64,000 nt of DNA from Pegea sp. RAD2-039 (Eukaryota; Chordata; Thaliacea; Salpida; Salpidae). Below the pieces are notes generated by a model. It saw only the letters and a list, made by a program, of their open reading frames with translations, searched no databases and was not told the origin of the DNA. The position numbers and the translations under genes were made by a program. This document shows, piece after piece, positions 35,384 to 48,477 of the stretch. The stretch lies in assembly GCA_034620365.1 (NCBI GenBank), contig JAQGEQ010000071.1, positions 1,240,001-1,304,000 on the forward strand. Direction: 5' to 3'. The number at the start of each line of letters is the position of its first letter. Positions within the stretch are counted from its first letter, which is position 1.

Positions 35384-38300
35384 TCACTACAACTTTACTT
35401 TTTTAATTATCAGTTAAGCTGGTTGACTCTTTGCTTTTTATACGTTTGCTGGGAGCATTTTGGAACAATTTTCTTGTTTCGCTTCTGAAAAATTGAAATA
35501 AGATGAGATATTATTTCTGGTCCTTTTTTCAATGGTACATTTAGTCATATTTTATGTTGTATCTTTTCTTTGTTTTTATTTCATTTCAGGTTTTGATAAA
35601 CTTTTTTTTTGGAAAAAGAAACATTTCTTACCATTTTTCTGTTTCAAACACCATCTTATAAACATCTAGTTTATGAGATAATTTTCATTTTCTTATTATG
35701 AATGTAAACCTTGAAATTCATCTCTTTTTGTTCTGATTTTAAAACTTGTTGTGCTAACAAATGATTCCATCCTGGTCTCATTTGTGCTAATCATCTGTGA
35801 GATTGATTCATTTTTGTAAGACTTCAACTGAATTATAAGAAGCTGAAGTATTTTAATGTTGACATTTTTCTTGGTTTCTTTTTCGCTTTTTTATTCTTGA
35901 AGTTTTTTTGGTTTGTGACAATTTTATTCTTTTAATATCTGATAGAATATTAATGATTAAAAGAAACTGCTTTTCATATATTATGAATATTTTTATAGTT
36001 CAGATTAATTTCAGATATCTCTAACAGTGGTTTTTAGTCCTTCTAATTTCAGTTTCATCAATTTTACTTATCTTTAGAAATCCTGAAAAAAAACTTATCT
36101 GATATAGATCTTTATTTATCTAATCAATTCCATGATAAGTAAGAAGAATAATCTTTTTTTGTGAATTAAAATTATATTTTGTTGGTGAATTTTCAATTGA
36201 TATGATTTAGAATAAATACGGAAATTTTTGCGATAATTTGTTGTTTTCAAGAAAACTCGTAAAATTTCGTATAGATAAATAAGTTACAATTATTATCTGT
36301 GGAAATCTTAAATATTTTTTCTATTTAAAGGATTGAAAACAGTTTGTATAATTACAAAACAAAAATGTTAGAAAAAGTCCAAACAAAATAATGAATTAGC
36401 TATTAGCTATCTCAAAGTAAGTTATCTGTAAATATAAGCAACAAATTAATGTGGAAATTATCAGTTGATGTTTACAGGAAAATATAATCAACGATTTATC
36501 AACCACACATTACTATCATTAGATTTACTTTTGAAACAAATTCCTTGAATTTATTATCTTACATTTGATTTAGTTCACAGCTCTTATGTTTATAGTAAAG
36601 TAAACATACAATCTCCTATCACTTCAGCTTCCTTCGTATATCAATTTTTTATTACATTAAATATAGCAGAATCAATTCCCAGTAATTTCTAATCAATACT
36701 TTACAAGCAAAATTTATAAACAAAAACACATAAGGTATATTTTGTGAAATATCTTTAATTTAACATCTAACATTAACTTTGAGAGATCCAAAGATAATTC
36801 ATTTTCCTTTTTATTGAACTCTATACTAAGTTTTCATCAAAAGCGTTTAAAATCAATTTGTGATTTAATTACGTGAAGGCAGAAAAGGATTTTGTTTAAT
36901 TGAAATAAGAGTAATTTGATTGATTTTCTATTAAGAATTGTTTTAATTTAGTTTTTTTCCTGGAAAATATTTTAAAGTTTTATAAAAAATCTCGTAAGCC
37001 TAGTAACTACTAATAAATTATGCAATTACCAAGGTTGTTTTATCTAAAAATAAATGCTGATTTTGAGAAAAAACAGCTTGTTAAAAAAAAGAAGTTCAAG
37101 TAATTCCAAAACATTCTACAAGTTTGATATTTTATTAAAAATAATTTGTAGTAAATTAAAATCAAATATTTCATTCTCACCGTATAAAATATATCGTTTT
37201 CATTTGTCAAATTTATCAATATAAGGAGTTTTCAGCTCCTTGAATTTCACTCAATGAAGAAATCGATCCAAGTCTTCTTCCTTTTGTCTGATTTTAATTA
37301 TCTAAGATAAATATGAAGATTGAGTAAAAGATTTGCAAGAAGGATTGATATTATCTATTTATCTTTAAGGATTTGTTTCGGATTTGCATGTCTTTTTTCA
37401 TCATTTCATGTATCAACAACTTTGATTTTTCTAGATGTATTTACAATTTGTTAAATTTTAAACAAAAATATATAAAATTTGAATCAAATTCAATCTTTTC
37501 AAAGTGATTGAGATAAATCTAGTTCTTGATTTATGTTGATTTAATGCAATGATTTTATTAGCCATTTATAGTTTTCTGTTTTTCTTTATAAATAATTGCA
37601 AAAGTCCAAAAAATATAGGAAGATTACAAGAAAAATAAATAAAATGTTATTTTAACGAAAGCATAGTGAGTTTTGCATCAAAAGTTTTCTGATTTAAGCT
37701 TTCAAATTGTCTTTATCTGTTGAAAACAGTAGTTGCCAGGTCTTTGACTTACTTTGTTTCTTTACATTTTAGCGCCAGCTAGTGACTATCTTAAATTTAT
37801 CTATAAAAAGAAAAATGTTGTTTTTTGGCATAAAAACAGATAACTTATTGACAAAATGATAGGCTTTGATAAAATACATTTTTACGAGTTTTATCACTAA
37901 TTTTTATAAAACACAGCATTTAAACAACAAACTATCAAACTTTTTTAGCTTTGAGAGTTGTAAAATTGAGACAACAAAATGATATAGATTAGTTTATACA
38001 ATTATAATATTATCTGATTAAACTTTAGATAAAAATTGATTTTCTATCGTTTTAGAAAAATGACTTACTATAATACATATGAGTATTTATTTTAATACTA
38101 AGTGTTATTTGATAATCTTCTAAATGATGTAATCAATTACTTTAAGCCTTTTCTTACATTATAGAATGAATAAAAAGACTCATAAAATGAAAAGTATTAC
38201 GGACAATTTAATAATCTCCTAATATACTTTATGTTCTTTAGTTGACAAAAATTGCAGCACTAATCCATTTATTTAAAACTTCAAATTCTGATCCAGCTTG

Positions 38301-39468
38301 GTTTATCACTATAGACATATTTTACAAGTCTGTTGTTTATGGTATAAACAGACTTATCACAAAAAAAAACAAATTGTATAGGTATGCTGTAACTTAAAAG
38401 TCATTTTAGATTTAAAATTTAAGTCTTTTTAAAAAATAAGAAAAACTTCCTCGATATACCAGTAGATGTTTTAACAAACGTTTCGAAATTAAAATAGTTT
38501 CTTTTTGAAATAACAACTTATTTAGTTCTAATGTAAGGTTGATTGACTTATCACACTATAGTTTCAAAAAGTGTTTTTTAAAAGCAAAACAACTTTTAAT
38601 TAGTTTTTGTCAAAAATATTTTTGTACAGTAGTCAATAATTGTAGACGAGTTTATTCAAAATCGATGAAGATGTAAGCTTATAATTGTTAAATAAAGTTA
38701 GTTTCAAAACTTTACAGGAAACATTATGAGATATTTTACAACTCTATTTTCAAAAGTTTAAAAGATCATTTCCGAAACACTCACTAAACATTTCAAAATA
38801 CAAAATTAACCTTAAAGCTTGGTTGTTTAGTTGCTGATATTTTTTCAATTAAGGGAAAAGGAAACTTTAACACATTGAAGTTGAAATAAATGAAAAACAG
38901 TTTTTCAATAACAGATGATCAATGTTTTGAGTAAATGAGAAATTTTTTTTTATGGAATGTATCAAATTAAGAAGTAGTAAAAATAAAACTATTTAAAGTA
39001 AAAACAATCTAGAAATAATTTAATAATTTTTATTAAATAGTTTATTTTAGCTTTAAAAGGTTTATTATTTCATTAATTTGATTTCTAACTTTTCATTAGG
39101 TGTCCTTTAAAAAATATTGATTAAAAAAGACGATATCAGCAAAGTTTAAAGTGCATAGTACAACGTTGTTTACACACATTCTGTTGTGAGCTTAGTTATA
39201 TCATGATAGAACAGCAATAAAAACCCAGTGTGAAGTTTGAGCTCAACCTTTTTCTCGTTCATTTAGTTCATACACAGACTATAGACAGACATGTGCTTAA
39301 AAAGTAGAGCAGCAAATAGCGAAAGCATACGTAGCTTAGAAAAGATTATGACAAGCAGTTATTTCAGTTTGAAAAAAAAACAAAACTTGAATTATTATGC
39401 ATATGAGTTCTCTTTTTGTCAACTTGTGTGGTATTTCGTTATATAAACTTTATCAAAAACTTTCTCGC
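35384..39468. other. Adaptor 3' flank and intergenic spacer
   Basis: About 4 kb. The first 800 bases are T-rich and could be a long 3' UTR, with an AATAAA at 36211. The rest is A/T-rich, and no exon or repeat was recognised. Confidence 0.4.
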
Positions 39469-39546
39469 AGGCAATGAGTTAGTTGGTGATAATGTAATTA
39501 TCCTGTAAACTAAAGTTTTAATAAAATCAATTATAACTGTCCTAAA

Positions 39547-40368
39547 ATGGAAACTACTTATGAGAAGCTAGGCTTAGCCAACAAAGACCTTTGCGTCCTA
39601 AGTGGAAAAGAAATTGAATTAAATCGAGAAAGAAATCGTTTGAATAACCATCGCCAAGTAGTTACTCATTATTTATGTCTTGTGAAATTTTATTTTGTTT
39701 TAAAATCTATCTGTTTAGTCACAAAAACATCGACAAAAAAAGTTTAAATTCTTAATAATATTCAACCATATTTGATTTGTAATTATTAGATAACCAGAAC
39801 AAATTATTTTGAATATTTGCTTATATCCAATTGAAATTCTCAAAATATATTTACCTTAAAAAAATTTTTTGAGGGTATTTTCTTAAACACCTCATTAGAG
39901 AGCAATTTTTAGATTTAAAAGTGAAACACAGTGATAGTATTTTAAATTTAGTTTTTTTATAATTTGATGAATATTTTTAGTATTAGTTTTATGATATTCA
40001 TTTTTATTGAATTGTAGGTATTTCTCGATGAACTGAAACGCATTGAAAGTGAACTTGATGATGTAAATACAAAACTTTCTACAATCAAATCTGAACATTC
40101 GAAAGTATCCTGGAATGTTACAAAACTTCGTTTCAAGTTGTTTTTCGAATTGATTTATAGATGCTTCAATCAAATTTGTGCTTTATTATCTTTTTTATTC
40201 TTTAATAGTCTTCATGTTATTTATGTAACGCTTTCACTTGGTGCTAGCCTTGCAAAAACCATCATTGAAACTCACCAAAGAGATAATCTAGCTACTGAAG
40301 AAGCTGTTAAGCTTGGTATTGTATATGTATCACAAAATATTGATGATGATTTAAAAAAGATTAATTAA
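39547..40368 (+). CDS. Uncharacterised 153-residue protein: coiled coil plus hydrophobic segment
   Basis: Two exons, 39547-39657 and 40018-40368, join at phase 0. I do not recognise the family. Residues 1-75 are charged and heptad-like (KEIELNRERNRLNNHRQ, then FLDELKRIESELDDVNTKL). A hydrophobic stretch of about 35 residues follows (LFFELIYRCFNQI through LHVIYVTLSLGASLA), then a soluble C-terminus ending NIDDDLKKIN. This suggests a small tail-anchored or single-pass protein with a coiled-coil cytosolic part. The splice junction is good (CAA|GTAGTT, TTGTAG|GTA). An AATAAA at 40883 could end the transcript. The hydrophobic part could instead be an unspliced insert, but I saw no alternative splice pair that keeps the frame. 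Confidence 0.55.
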
Positions 40369-40882
40369 TAGTAGTGAAAAGCAAACAAAGGCTTTTTTGG
40401 GCAGCCTATCAGATTTGCAAAAATGAAAAGCTTAAAACAAATTGCAAACATTTGTAACATCTCTGAGAAATAACTTTTGCTCAGTGAAGCGTGGCTAGCT
40501 TTCATCAGAAGCTTCGGCATTGATAAAATTACTTTAAACTATATTATGAAACTATTTCATGATAAAGTTTTCACTGTTTTGTTTTGAACTTTGCAATGTG
40601 GAAACTATTGTTGTTTATTCCATTGGCTTAGTGTTTGTTACAATTTTAAGCTACTTGAATGATGTTATCAGATATGTTGATGAAACTTGATATTTTTCTT
40701 TCACTTTTTCACTATTGACCAAATTTTCATTGATTAATTTCACTGTTCAGTACTCACCTATTTTTGTCGTAATTTTCTGGTAAGGACTTACTAGTTTTAT
40801 TGAAGTATTTTATCGAATATATAATTATCGTACTAGAGATTTTATGAGTTATTTATTGTCTTACCATTTTGATTTGAAGATC

Positions 40883-40888
40883 AATAAA
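40883..40888 (+). terminator. Candidate poly(A) signal
   Basis: AATAAA about 515 nt after the stop of the coiled-coil protein gene. Confidence 0.4.
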
Positions 40889-42040
40889 AATAATAACTAA
40901 AAAGATTTTAAACTTTCATCTTTCATTTGATTTCTTTTTAGAGTTGTGTAATGCTTAAAAATGATTCTACCTAAGTTATTTATATGGTCAAAATAATGAT
41001 TTTACTTCAAATTTACAGCAATAACTAGTGGTTTATAAATCATTTTAAATTCAATTATGGCAATTTATTGTATACTTGCCAAAATCAGTATCATAAACTT
41101 GATCTTTATGTAAAATCTACAAATTTTCATTAATTCAAGTACTATCAGCAAACAATAAACCAAATATTTGTAAATCATCGATAAGATTAATCTCTGAAAT
41201 TACAGCTGTAGTTAAATAGGTAATTACGTAAATTTACATAACTACAATGATATTATTTATTCTTTAACTTTGCTATGATTTAATGTTTTTTATAAAAACT
41301 ATTAAGCAGACTTTGAAAATGAGAATAATCAGGCCATCTGGGATGTGCTCTGAGTGATGATGAAAAACAAAACAAAGCAAGACACAGTGAAATGCGAAAG
41401 AAATATACGAGCAAGACACAGTGAAATGGAATAGAAAAAGCCTTTAGGGTTTCTTTCTTTTCTTTAAATATGGTTTAAATGACAAACATAAGTATTTAAC
41501 GTAGCAAATAAACAACAATAAATATTTTTACAGCTTTGAATACTTATTTATTGAATAATATAAAAATATCTTACTTTATAGTAACAACAAGGACCAATTA
41601 TTAACCCAATGAATAATTTAAAACAACAAGCTTAAGCATTAGATAAAAACAATTTGAATTATCAGAAAAGAGTAGAGTAATAACACAAGACATACAGCAC
41701 TTACTAAATTTACCAATTTCTTATGATTAGAGTTGTTAGTAAATAACGTTCAGCAGTATAAATAATCATTTTTAAAATCAAGTCAAATCCTTTGAAAATC
41801 AAAAGTGTTTATAGTTTCAAATTTACTGTTTAAATCAGTTACAAGTATGTGCTTGAAATTTGTTTCACAATGCTTCTTATTTTCATCTCAAATTATTCCA
41901 CAGTATCAGCCTCATTTTTCAAAATCATTCGGATTTTTTTTATAGTAATTAGTGAGGACATTTAACTCCAAATTTGCTTTTGTTGATTAACTTCCTCTTT
42001 CAAAAAATATATAAAATTTTATTTTTATATATTTATATAT
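40889..42040. other. Intergenic, small direct duplication only
   Basis: A/T-rich. Around 41375-41435 the phrase GCAAGACACAGTGAAATG occurs twice within about 40 bp. No gene seen. Confidence 0.4.
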
Positions 42041-42425
42041 TTCTCCATTAGTCCCTCCCTCAAGTTATATCAACTTAGAAGACATAAATTACATCTTAAT
42101 AAGCCCACTCCACCAGCTACGTTAACCAGATTAAGTTTTTTCTCATACCGCACAATCAGTACATGGAACAATCTGCCATCAGAGATTGTCATGTCAAAAT
42201 CACTTATGCTGTTCAAGAAAAAGCTGAATTGTTATAATATCGCCAACATTGCCATTTCTAAACTGTGAATTTTTCTCTTTTACAATACTATGATTCTGTG
42301 CAATTCTTCATTGTCATATACTTTTTTGTTTACACGTCAAATAGATCTAATTTGTGAGAATGTGTGTTAGCGAGAGGTGCTCTCTTTAGGCACCCTCCTT
42401 CGCATTTATCGTAATAAATAAACAA
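42041..42425 (+). mobile_element. 5'-truncated LINE copy, 3' end only
   Basis: Matches 51196-51585 in the same orientation with about six differences in about 385 bp, so it is a young insertion. It covers the last 75 or so codons of ORF2, the stop, the 3' UTR with the AGGTGC...GCACCCT stem-loop and a TAATAAATAAACAAAT tail. Confidence 0.92.
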
Positions 42426-43349
42426 ATATACTATTCTATAAGAATTTAAAATGATATCCAAAATAAAAACTTTAAGAGATTTTGAGAAGTTTAAAAGTCG
42501 TAAATATCTAACAAAAGCGAAGTTAACTATGAAATAATTCTTAAAAAATATCTACACAAAATACTTGTTATGTAATTTTGATGGCATTTAGTCACATGGC
42601 TTAATCAGACTGAGGTAAATCTTTGAGGTAGATAGTAAAAATACCAACTTTGAATACAAAATAATTATTTGTTTTTTGTATATTTCATTTGTTTATTCAA
42701 CTAATTTGCCCACAAGAACAGCTTCTGTTTGCTCAGTAAGTTTACAAAAGCTTTTTCGTTTGTACTCTAATAAATGCAAGACGACAGTTGTACGGAGATT
42801 GCAATACTATTTTTAACAAACTTGCATAATTTTTAAAAATATATTCTAATTAAAGGAATGTTATATAACGAGTAATTAGAGAGGTATAAGCAAGAAAAGT
42901 TTTAGTCTAAGAAGTATTCTATAAAGAATACCAGAGATTTATGTAGACAGCTAGCCGGATGCACTCTAAGATTCACTATAAATCATTCCAAAAAACAATT
43001 CTTAAACTTTAGCGTAATTGTCAACGTCAGACATTTCTTTATAACTACTTTCAGGACAAGTGATTATACTTTTTCTATTTCAATTATTTATTAGTTTAAT
43101 TATTCAATTATTTTCATCTACATAAAAAGTAAGGTAATGTTTCATAATTTAAGAATTTCTATGAACTTACCTGAAATTTTCACTTTTATTGTCGAATTTA
43201 TTTTGCTGCTACTGGTTAAGTTCGTTTTGTTGGATACATTAAGCTGGATCTGTAAGATAATATTCAGGGATGATTTCAAAGAGTCACAATTGAGCTTCAA
43301 GCATTAAGAGATTAGTAATTAAGCTTCCATTCATCTATACCACCCTTGA
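42426..43349. other. Intergenic, no gene seen
   Basis: A/T-rich spacer between two LINE fragments. Nothing recognised. Confidence 0.4.
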
Positions 43350-44960
43350 TTGATGAAGTTTAAAATATCAGTAATCCTAAAAGAGCTGAGCTTTTCAACC
43401 TTAGCTTTCATAAAAGCTAACGATTCTACAAATATCATTTTCATGGCAAAGAAATCAAATCTTTTAGATGACTTTGTTATCATTGATCTTCACATTTTTA
43501 CTGCCATTTACAATATAAAAAACAAATTAACTAAAGCACCTGAAAAATTTCTTGTTATTTTGTTTAAGGTTCGATATTTAAAAATATCCAACCTGTATTA
43601 CACAGCTTCAACTCTTCGTTATGCTTTATACATTCCCAAAAACAAGTTCCATCATTTTACCAGTCTATAAAAAGAAGATAGAAATAAGTCACTAAATTAC
43701 CGATGACTATCTATTGGAATCTTTTTGTTAAATCCTTGAACTGATTCTTTTATAAAAAGTCCTGAGTCATCTTCTCCACAATAACATATTTTCTAAATAT
43801 TCATTTCGAATTCTGACTCAAAGATCCTCCAGTGACCAGCTGTTGTTAAATCCCCACCAGTGGTTATGTTCCTCTCTAAATAATCTGACTACTTATGTCA
43901 TTTATACAGACATTTGCAAAACTTTTGATTCAGTTTCACATCCCATTTTAGTAAAATTATTTACTTATTTTAATTTTAAACCTACTACGATTTCTAGGAT
44001 TGTGTAATTTCTTAAAGACAGACAACAACAAGTTATCATCAATAACTTTATTTCAGATTCTTAGGGATTTTTGTTTATGTTTTGTTTATTCTGCTATTTT
44101 CTTTAGAGTTTAATGACCTATAGCTTCAATCTAGGCAACTCAAAGTCGTCACTAACAGATATTTCCACCTGTCAATAAATAAACCCTTAAACTCTGACTA
44201 ACTTTATTTCTAACTATCTGATTTCTATCTATATCATTCTGATATTTTTTGATATTATCACTCTCATGATTTCTCTCATTTTAATTTCTGCGATTTATTT
44301 AAAGATTACATCCTGGGAGCTCCATGCATCCTCGGAGCTTCATCGTTTAGAATTAATCTAATCAATAAAACTGAGTAGACTAATCGGTTTTCAAATAAGG
44401 CAGTTGTCAGTGTGTTTGTGTATTCAGATGACATCAAGCTTAGATCTTGCAATCATTCAAAACTTCAAACTGCACTACACGCTGTAGAAAACTGGTCTAT
44501 GAGTTGGCAGCACACAAAGTCTGAACTTAGAACTTTTTCTTGTAAACCAGCTGCAAACTCCTTGAACCAATACTCCATCAAGTAATTTATTATTCAATGA
44601 ATATCTTAGGTTTTAGACCTTGGCATTACTCTATCATTTGACTTTAAATGGCACAATTATGTTTCCAAAATCTTTGGAAAATTAATCAATTTTTGATTAA
44701 GCGTTGTTCAAGCAGAAGTTGAACCGTTATAATATTGCCACCATTGTCATTTCTAAACTGAATTATTCCTTTTTAATATTATTATAATTGTATGTAATCG
44801 TTCACTGTTATATGCTTTGAGGACAACTGAAATGCCATGTGTTACATCTTTTACTTTCTTTTTAACTTGATAGATGTTATTTATGAGATTGTGCATTAGC
44901 GGGAGGTGCTCTCTTCAGGAATCCTTCTTCGCATTTATTGCAGATTGGAATCTTCTTTCT
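43350..44960 (+). mobile_element. Decayed LINE copy with reverse transcriptase (second subfamily)
   Basis: An older copy of the same LINE lineage. Segments read as a CR1/Jockey-type reverse transcriptase: YIPKNKFHH and KEDRNKSLNYR (fingers), VIYTDICKTFDSVSHPIL (motif A, with the catalytic Asp), LGAPCILGAS where active elements have GVPQGSVLGP (motif B), and SVFVYSDDIKL where the 50.4-kb copy has YADD (motif C). Frames change several times and stops are present, so it is not functional. The thumb region is deleted (about 44690). The 3' UTR at 44770-44940 differs from the other two copies but keeps the GGTGCTCTCTT end. This LINE differs enough to be a separate subfamily. Confidence 0.8.
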
Positions 44961-45392
44961 TTCATCATTACAGGGAATTCTGAGCTTTAAATTATGCTAG
45001 AGGAGACCTACTGGAGTAATTTGTTTATAAATGATATGAAATATATGGAAGATACTTCATAATAATTTCTCTACTTATTCTTTATTTCATATTTTAATTT
45101 ATTATAACTTGCATAATTTCTCTTTGCATTTTTTTCTTTGCACTAGGCAATATCGAACTGTCACTTCAATTTTTCTTTACAGTTATATCGCCCTATGTTC
45201 GCTATAGGAGCTTTATAATTCATCAATTGCAGCCATGTTTTAAACATAAAAAGTTTCATTTTTAGTTATAAAATTGTGAGGTTCAAAGCTTTTAAATACT
45301 TCCTACTTATTTAAATCAAACTTATGAATAAATTGAGGTAACTAAAAGAAGGTTGTATTGAATTGTTTAATATCTGAACATACACAAATCTA

Positions 45393-45638
45393 AGAGAGCA
45401 AAATTTTTGTACAAAAACACAAACAAAAGCATCTAGCAAAAGAAAGAGATGAGACGGAAAGAAATGTCCAGTTAAAAATATCAACTATGGTACATTTGGG
45501 CCATAAAGATAATGTTACAACTGGTTGTCAACCAACTTTCAGTCCACCTGCTATGGGCGCTGCTTGGAACATTGCTTCTGCTAATGCTAGGATAAAAAAT
45601 CAAAAAGCAAAGTTGCCTCGTCAAACAATAGTGTAAGA
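45393..45638 (+). CDS. Possible terminal exon of an unrecognised small protein
   Basis: An open frame richer in G+C than its flanks runs to a TAA at 45636-45638. From the ATG at 45487 it encodes about 50 residues (MVHLGHKDNVTTGCQPTF..., then AMGAAWNIASANARIKNQK), and it is open upstream to 45393. It points toward the DUS3L 3' end. A splice at 45637 to an acceptor at 45687 would extend it by a few residues, overlapping the DUS3L terminal exon on the other strand. No family recognised. It could be the last exon of a longer gene, or chance. Confidence 0.3.
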
Positions 45639-45709
45639 AATCCATTAAAATGTTTTTAAGTTTTTTTTTGTTGATTTCTTGTTTCAGACTAATTCCAACA
45701 AATGTGAAT

Positions 45710-48250
45710 TTATTTATATGAATTAGCTTTGTGTTTGGGCAAGAAGGTGAAAGAATCTGGAACCTTCCCGAGCAACATCTCACTAAAAACTAATCTGTCA
45801 GGATAAAGTTGATAGAGATGATGAAGCAAACCTGATCTTTACCCAATCTTCACAATTGTTGCTTGCAAATAAAGTCTCAAGATCATCTCTTCCAACATAC
45901 TTCGAAGGACGTTCGTTAATACGTTGAGGAGCTTGCTCCAATAATCCCAATGGAATGTATCTGAATCAGAAATCAAAATCCAAGTTGGAAGCAAGCGGAT
46001 TAAAGACTCACCTGTATAAGAATGAGAGCCATTCAAGAAGGAACCTCCGAGTTGTTTCCACTCCCTTCGTATCACTTCCCCAGTGCATCAATCCTTCGTT
46101 AGTAAAGTCCTGGAGGATGGTCAGCCTCTCAGAGCTGGATATATCCCAATCCCTACGCTCTTTGATCTCTGTGAAGATCCAGGGCTTGATAAGGGCACCT
46201 CTGTAATTGACATCTTTAATTCCTGCAACATCCAATCACTGGGACCTACTCACCGTCCAAACATGACTCCGGATATTGAAGTATTGTCCATGACAGACCA
46301 GTAGTCCTGTTGGGTTAACACATCGCCATTTCCAAACAAAGGCATTGGGGCGGCATACTTAGCACACCGATCCACATACGACCAATCAGCGATCTTTGTA
46401 TATCGCGCTTCACGGGATCTTCCGTGAATCTTTACAACAATAAGTCACGTGACTGATAAAGATCAAAGTGAGATCACTTACAGTGACAAGATCAACTCCG
46501 AGATCACGCAGCTTCGGAATGATCTCATGAGCCGTGTTTTTCCGGGATTCGACTCCGGTTCGCATCTTACACGTCAGCGGGATATCGAGGACATTACGCA
46601 TACAAGACACGATATCAAACAACTTTTTGGGTCTTCTCATCAAAGCAGATCCTGCTCCCTGTTCATCAACAAATTAATTTAATCCCTGGATGAGGTTGAC
46701 TCACTTTCTTGTATACTAGATCAATAGGACACCCCATATTGATATCTACAAAATCGATCTCACATTCCTTGTTGATCAATTCAGCGCATTTAGTCATTGT
46801 ATCTGGGAAAGCTCCACAAACCTAAAGATCAAAATAGTTTAAATTGGATCATGATCCGGAGCAGTCAGTACTTGGATTCCAAAGATGTCTTCACAAGGAT
46901 GTCTTTTCAGCAACGCCCATTCAGATAGCTGAGCTTGAAGAAGGTTAGTGGACATAGCCATCTCACCACAAGTTACGTCCACACCTTGCCGTTTGCAGAC
47001 CACCCGAAATGGTAAGTTGCCACACTGGTCACGAACATGTCAACTTCATCGAGGCTATCATTTACGAATTCTTACTGTTGTCAAGGGAGCGAGGAAGAGC
47101 TTTTCGCGAAAGTCGATCGTCTTCTTTTCAGAGTTGCGCAGAGGAAAGAGATCACAATTTGTGAGAGCTCCCAGATGCGGAGTCTTATCATCTTCCTTGA
47201 TATTTGAAGATTCAGAATGATCAGCTTCGTTTTCAGCAACTTTCTCTTCTGAGATTTTCTTCCTTTTTGTATTTAATTTGTTCAAATGGTCGAGAGTTGC
47301 TTTGCTATCAGCAAAAGGAAATTTGCGTTTTCTCAGCGATTGTTTTAGCTCTTGTGAGATTGTGTTGCCCATTTCAAAAGAGTTGATCTCATCTTGAACA
47401 AGATTCACATAACCTGTGAAATTGAAGCAAAAATGAAGAAAAGTTTAAACAATTTGTCAATTAGCTAAACACTACCTTTGCCTTCCTGATATTCAGTGTG
47501 GTCTTGAGCATATCTGCAAGCAAAACTGTACTTGCAAATGCCTTGTCGACGATAAGTTATACATTCTTTTCCTATATCTTCAGGTTTAATTTTTAGATAA
47601 GCTTCTATATCGTGCAAAAATTTACAGTTTTCTTGAAAACTACAAGTGCCATGTTTAGTTGCCTACAATAAAGTTCACAAGTATTGGTTTAAAATAAATT
47701 GAAAATTGGTTTGTTTAAGATTACAATTATAGTTTCTTAGCTATAAAGTTGTACATTTAAGCAGCTTCTATATAGTGCACAGAAAATTGTAACATGAAAA
47801 ACCTACAACACTGGGACAAAGCCTTTTGTCATAATTGTCCTTGTGATAATGTGGTCGATTTTTGTTTTGGCCTCGTCTTCTGTTCTTACTTTTGTCATTT
47901 CCTTCAGCAGGTTTAGTTATCTGAAATCATATTTGTATCATATCTAAAATAAAGACTAGTTTCTAAGGATAATTGAAAAGTTTAAAGAAAATAAATATAA
48001 TACTAACATTGGAAGATTCTTCTTTCTTAGAGATAACAGGAGAGGTTGTGACAATATATCTAAATGAACAAATGTTAAAGATGATGAGAATTTTATATAA
48101 AGTAAATCTATCACCAAAAATAATTTTATTCCAAAAATTAAAAAAATCAAATCAATAAAAGTACTTTTTATCTATTTTAGCAGTTCCATCACCACCACTT
48201 GAAACAAATCCAAGATAATCGCTTGTAATTAATGAAAAATCTGTTGACAT
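45710..48250 (-). CDS. DUS3L: tRNA-dihydrouridine(47) synthase, Dus3-like
   Basis: Twelve exons on the minus strand: 48165-48250, 48008-48059, 47807-47920, 47476-47662, 47076-47413, 46872-47024, 46705-46821, 46482-46658, 46254-46429, 46012-46200, 45832-45960, 45710-45782, in frame for 596 residues (human 650). N-terminal part: a basic linker ([11 protein letters not shown]) and two CCCH zinc fingers (C81, C91, C97, H101; C118, C127, C133, H139). The catalytic TIM barrel begins at KLFLAPLTT, continues with VTCGEMA, then [16 protein letters not shown] with the active-site Cys341, [30 protein letters not shown] and [14 protein letters not shown]. The C-terminus PKHKANSYK matches human DUS3L. It reduces U47 in the variable loop of tRNAs, and uridines in some mRNAs, with FMN and NADPH. 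COX17 lies 227 bp upstream on the same strand. Confidence 0.95.
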
Positions 48251-48477
48251 TCTTACGCTTAAATACAAATAAATAGTATTAGCAATATATTCATATTAAT
48301 GTTCAAAATAATGCTTACAAAACATTCCACACAAATACTCAGATATTAAACTAACTTAATTTGTATTATATTTTATAACTAACAAGTACACAGCATAAAA
48401 TGAACACAAGTTACAACAAACATAAAATATAATAAAATTTTGTTGCATAAAATGTTCATTTCAGAAAACATTTGGTT

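Noticed and set aside
46008-46682. Plus-strand open frames across the DUS3L catalytic exons
   Set aside because: They overlap conserved DUS3L exons read on the minus strand and show no similarity themselves.
47204-47386. Plus-strand frame opposite DUS3L exon 5
   Set aside because: Antisense shadow of a well-supported exon.
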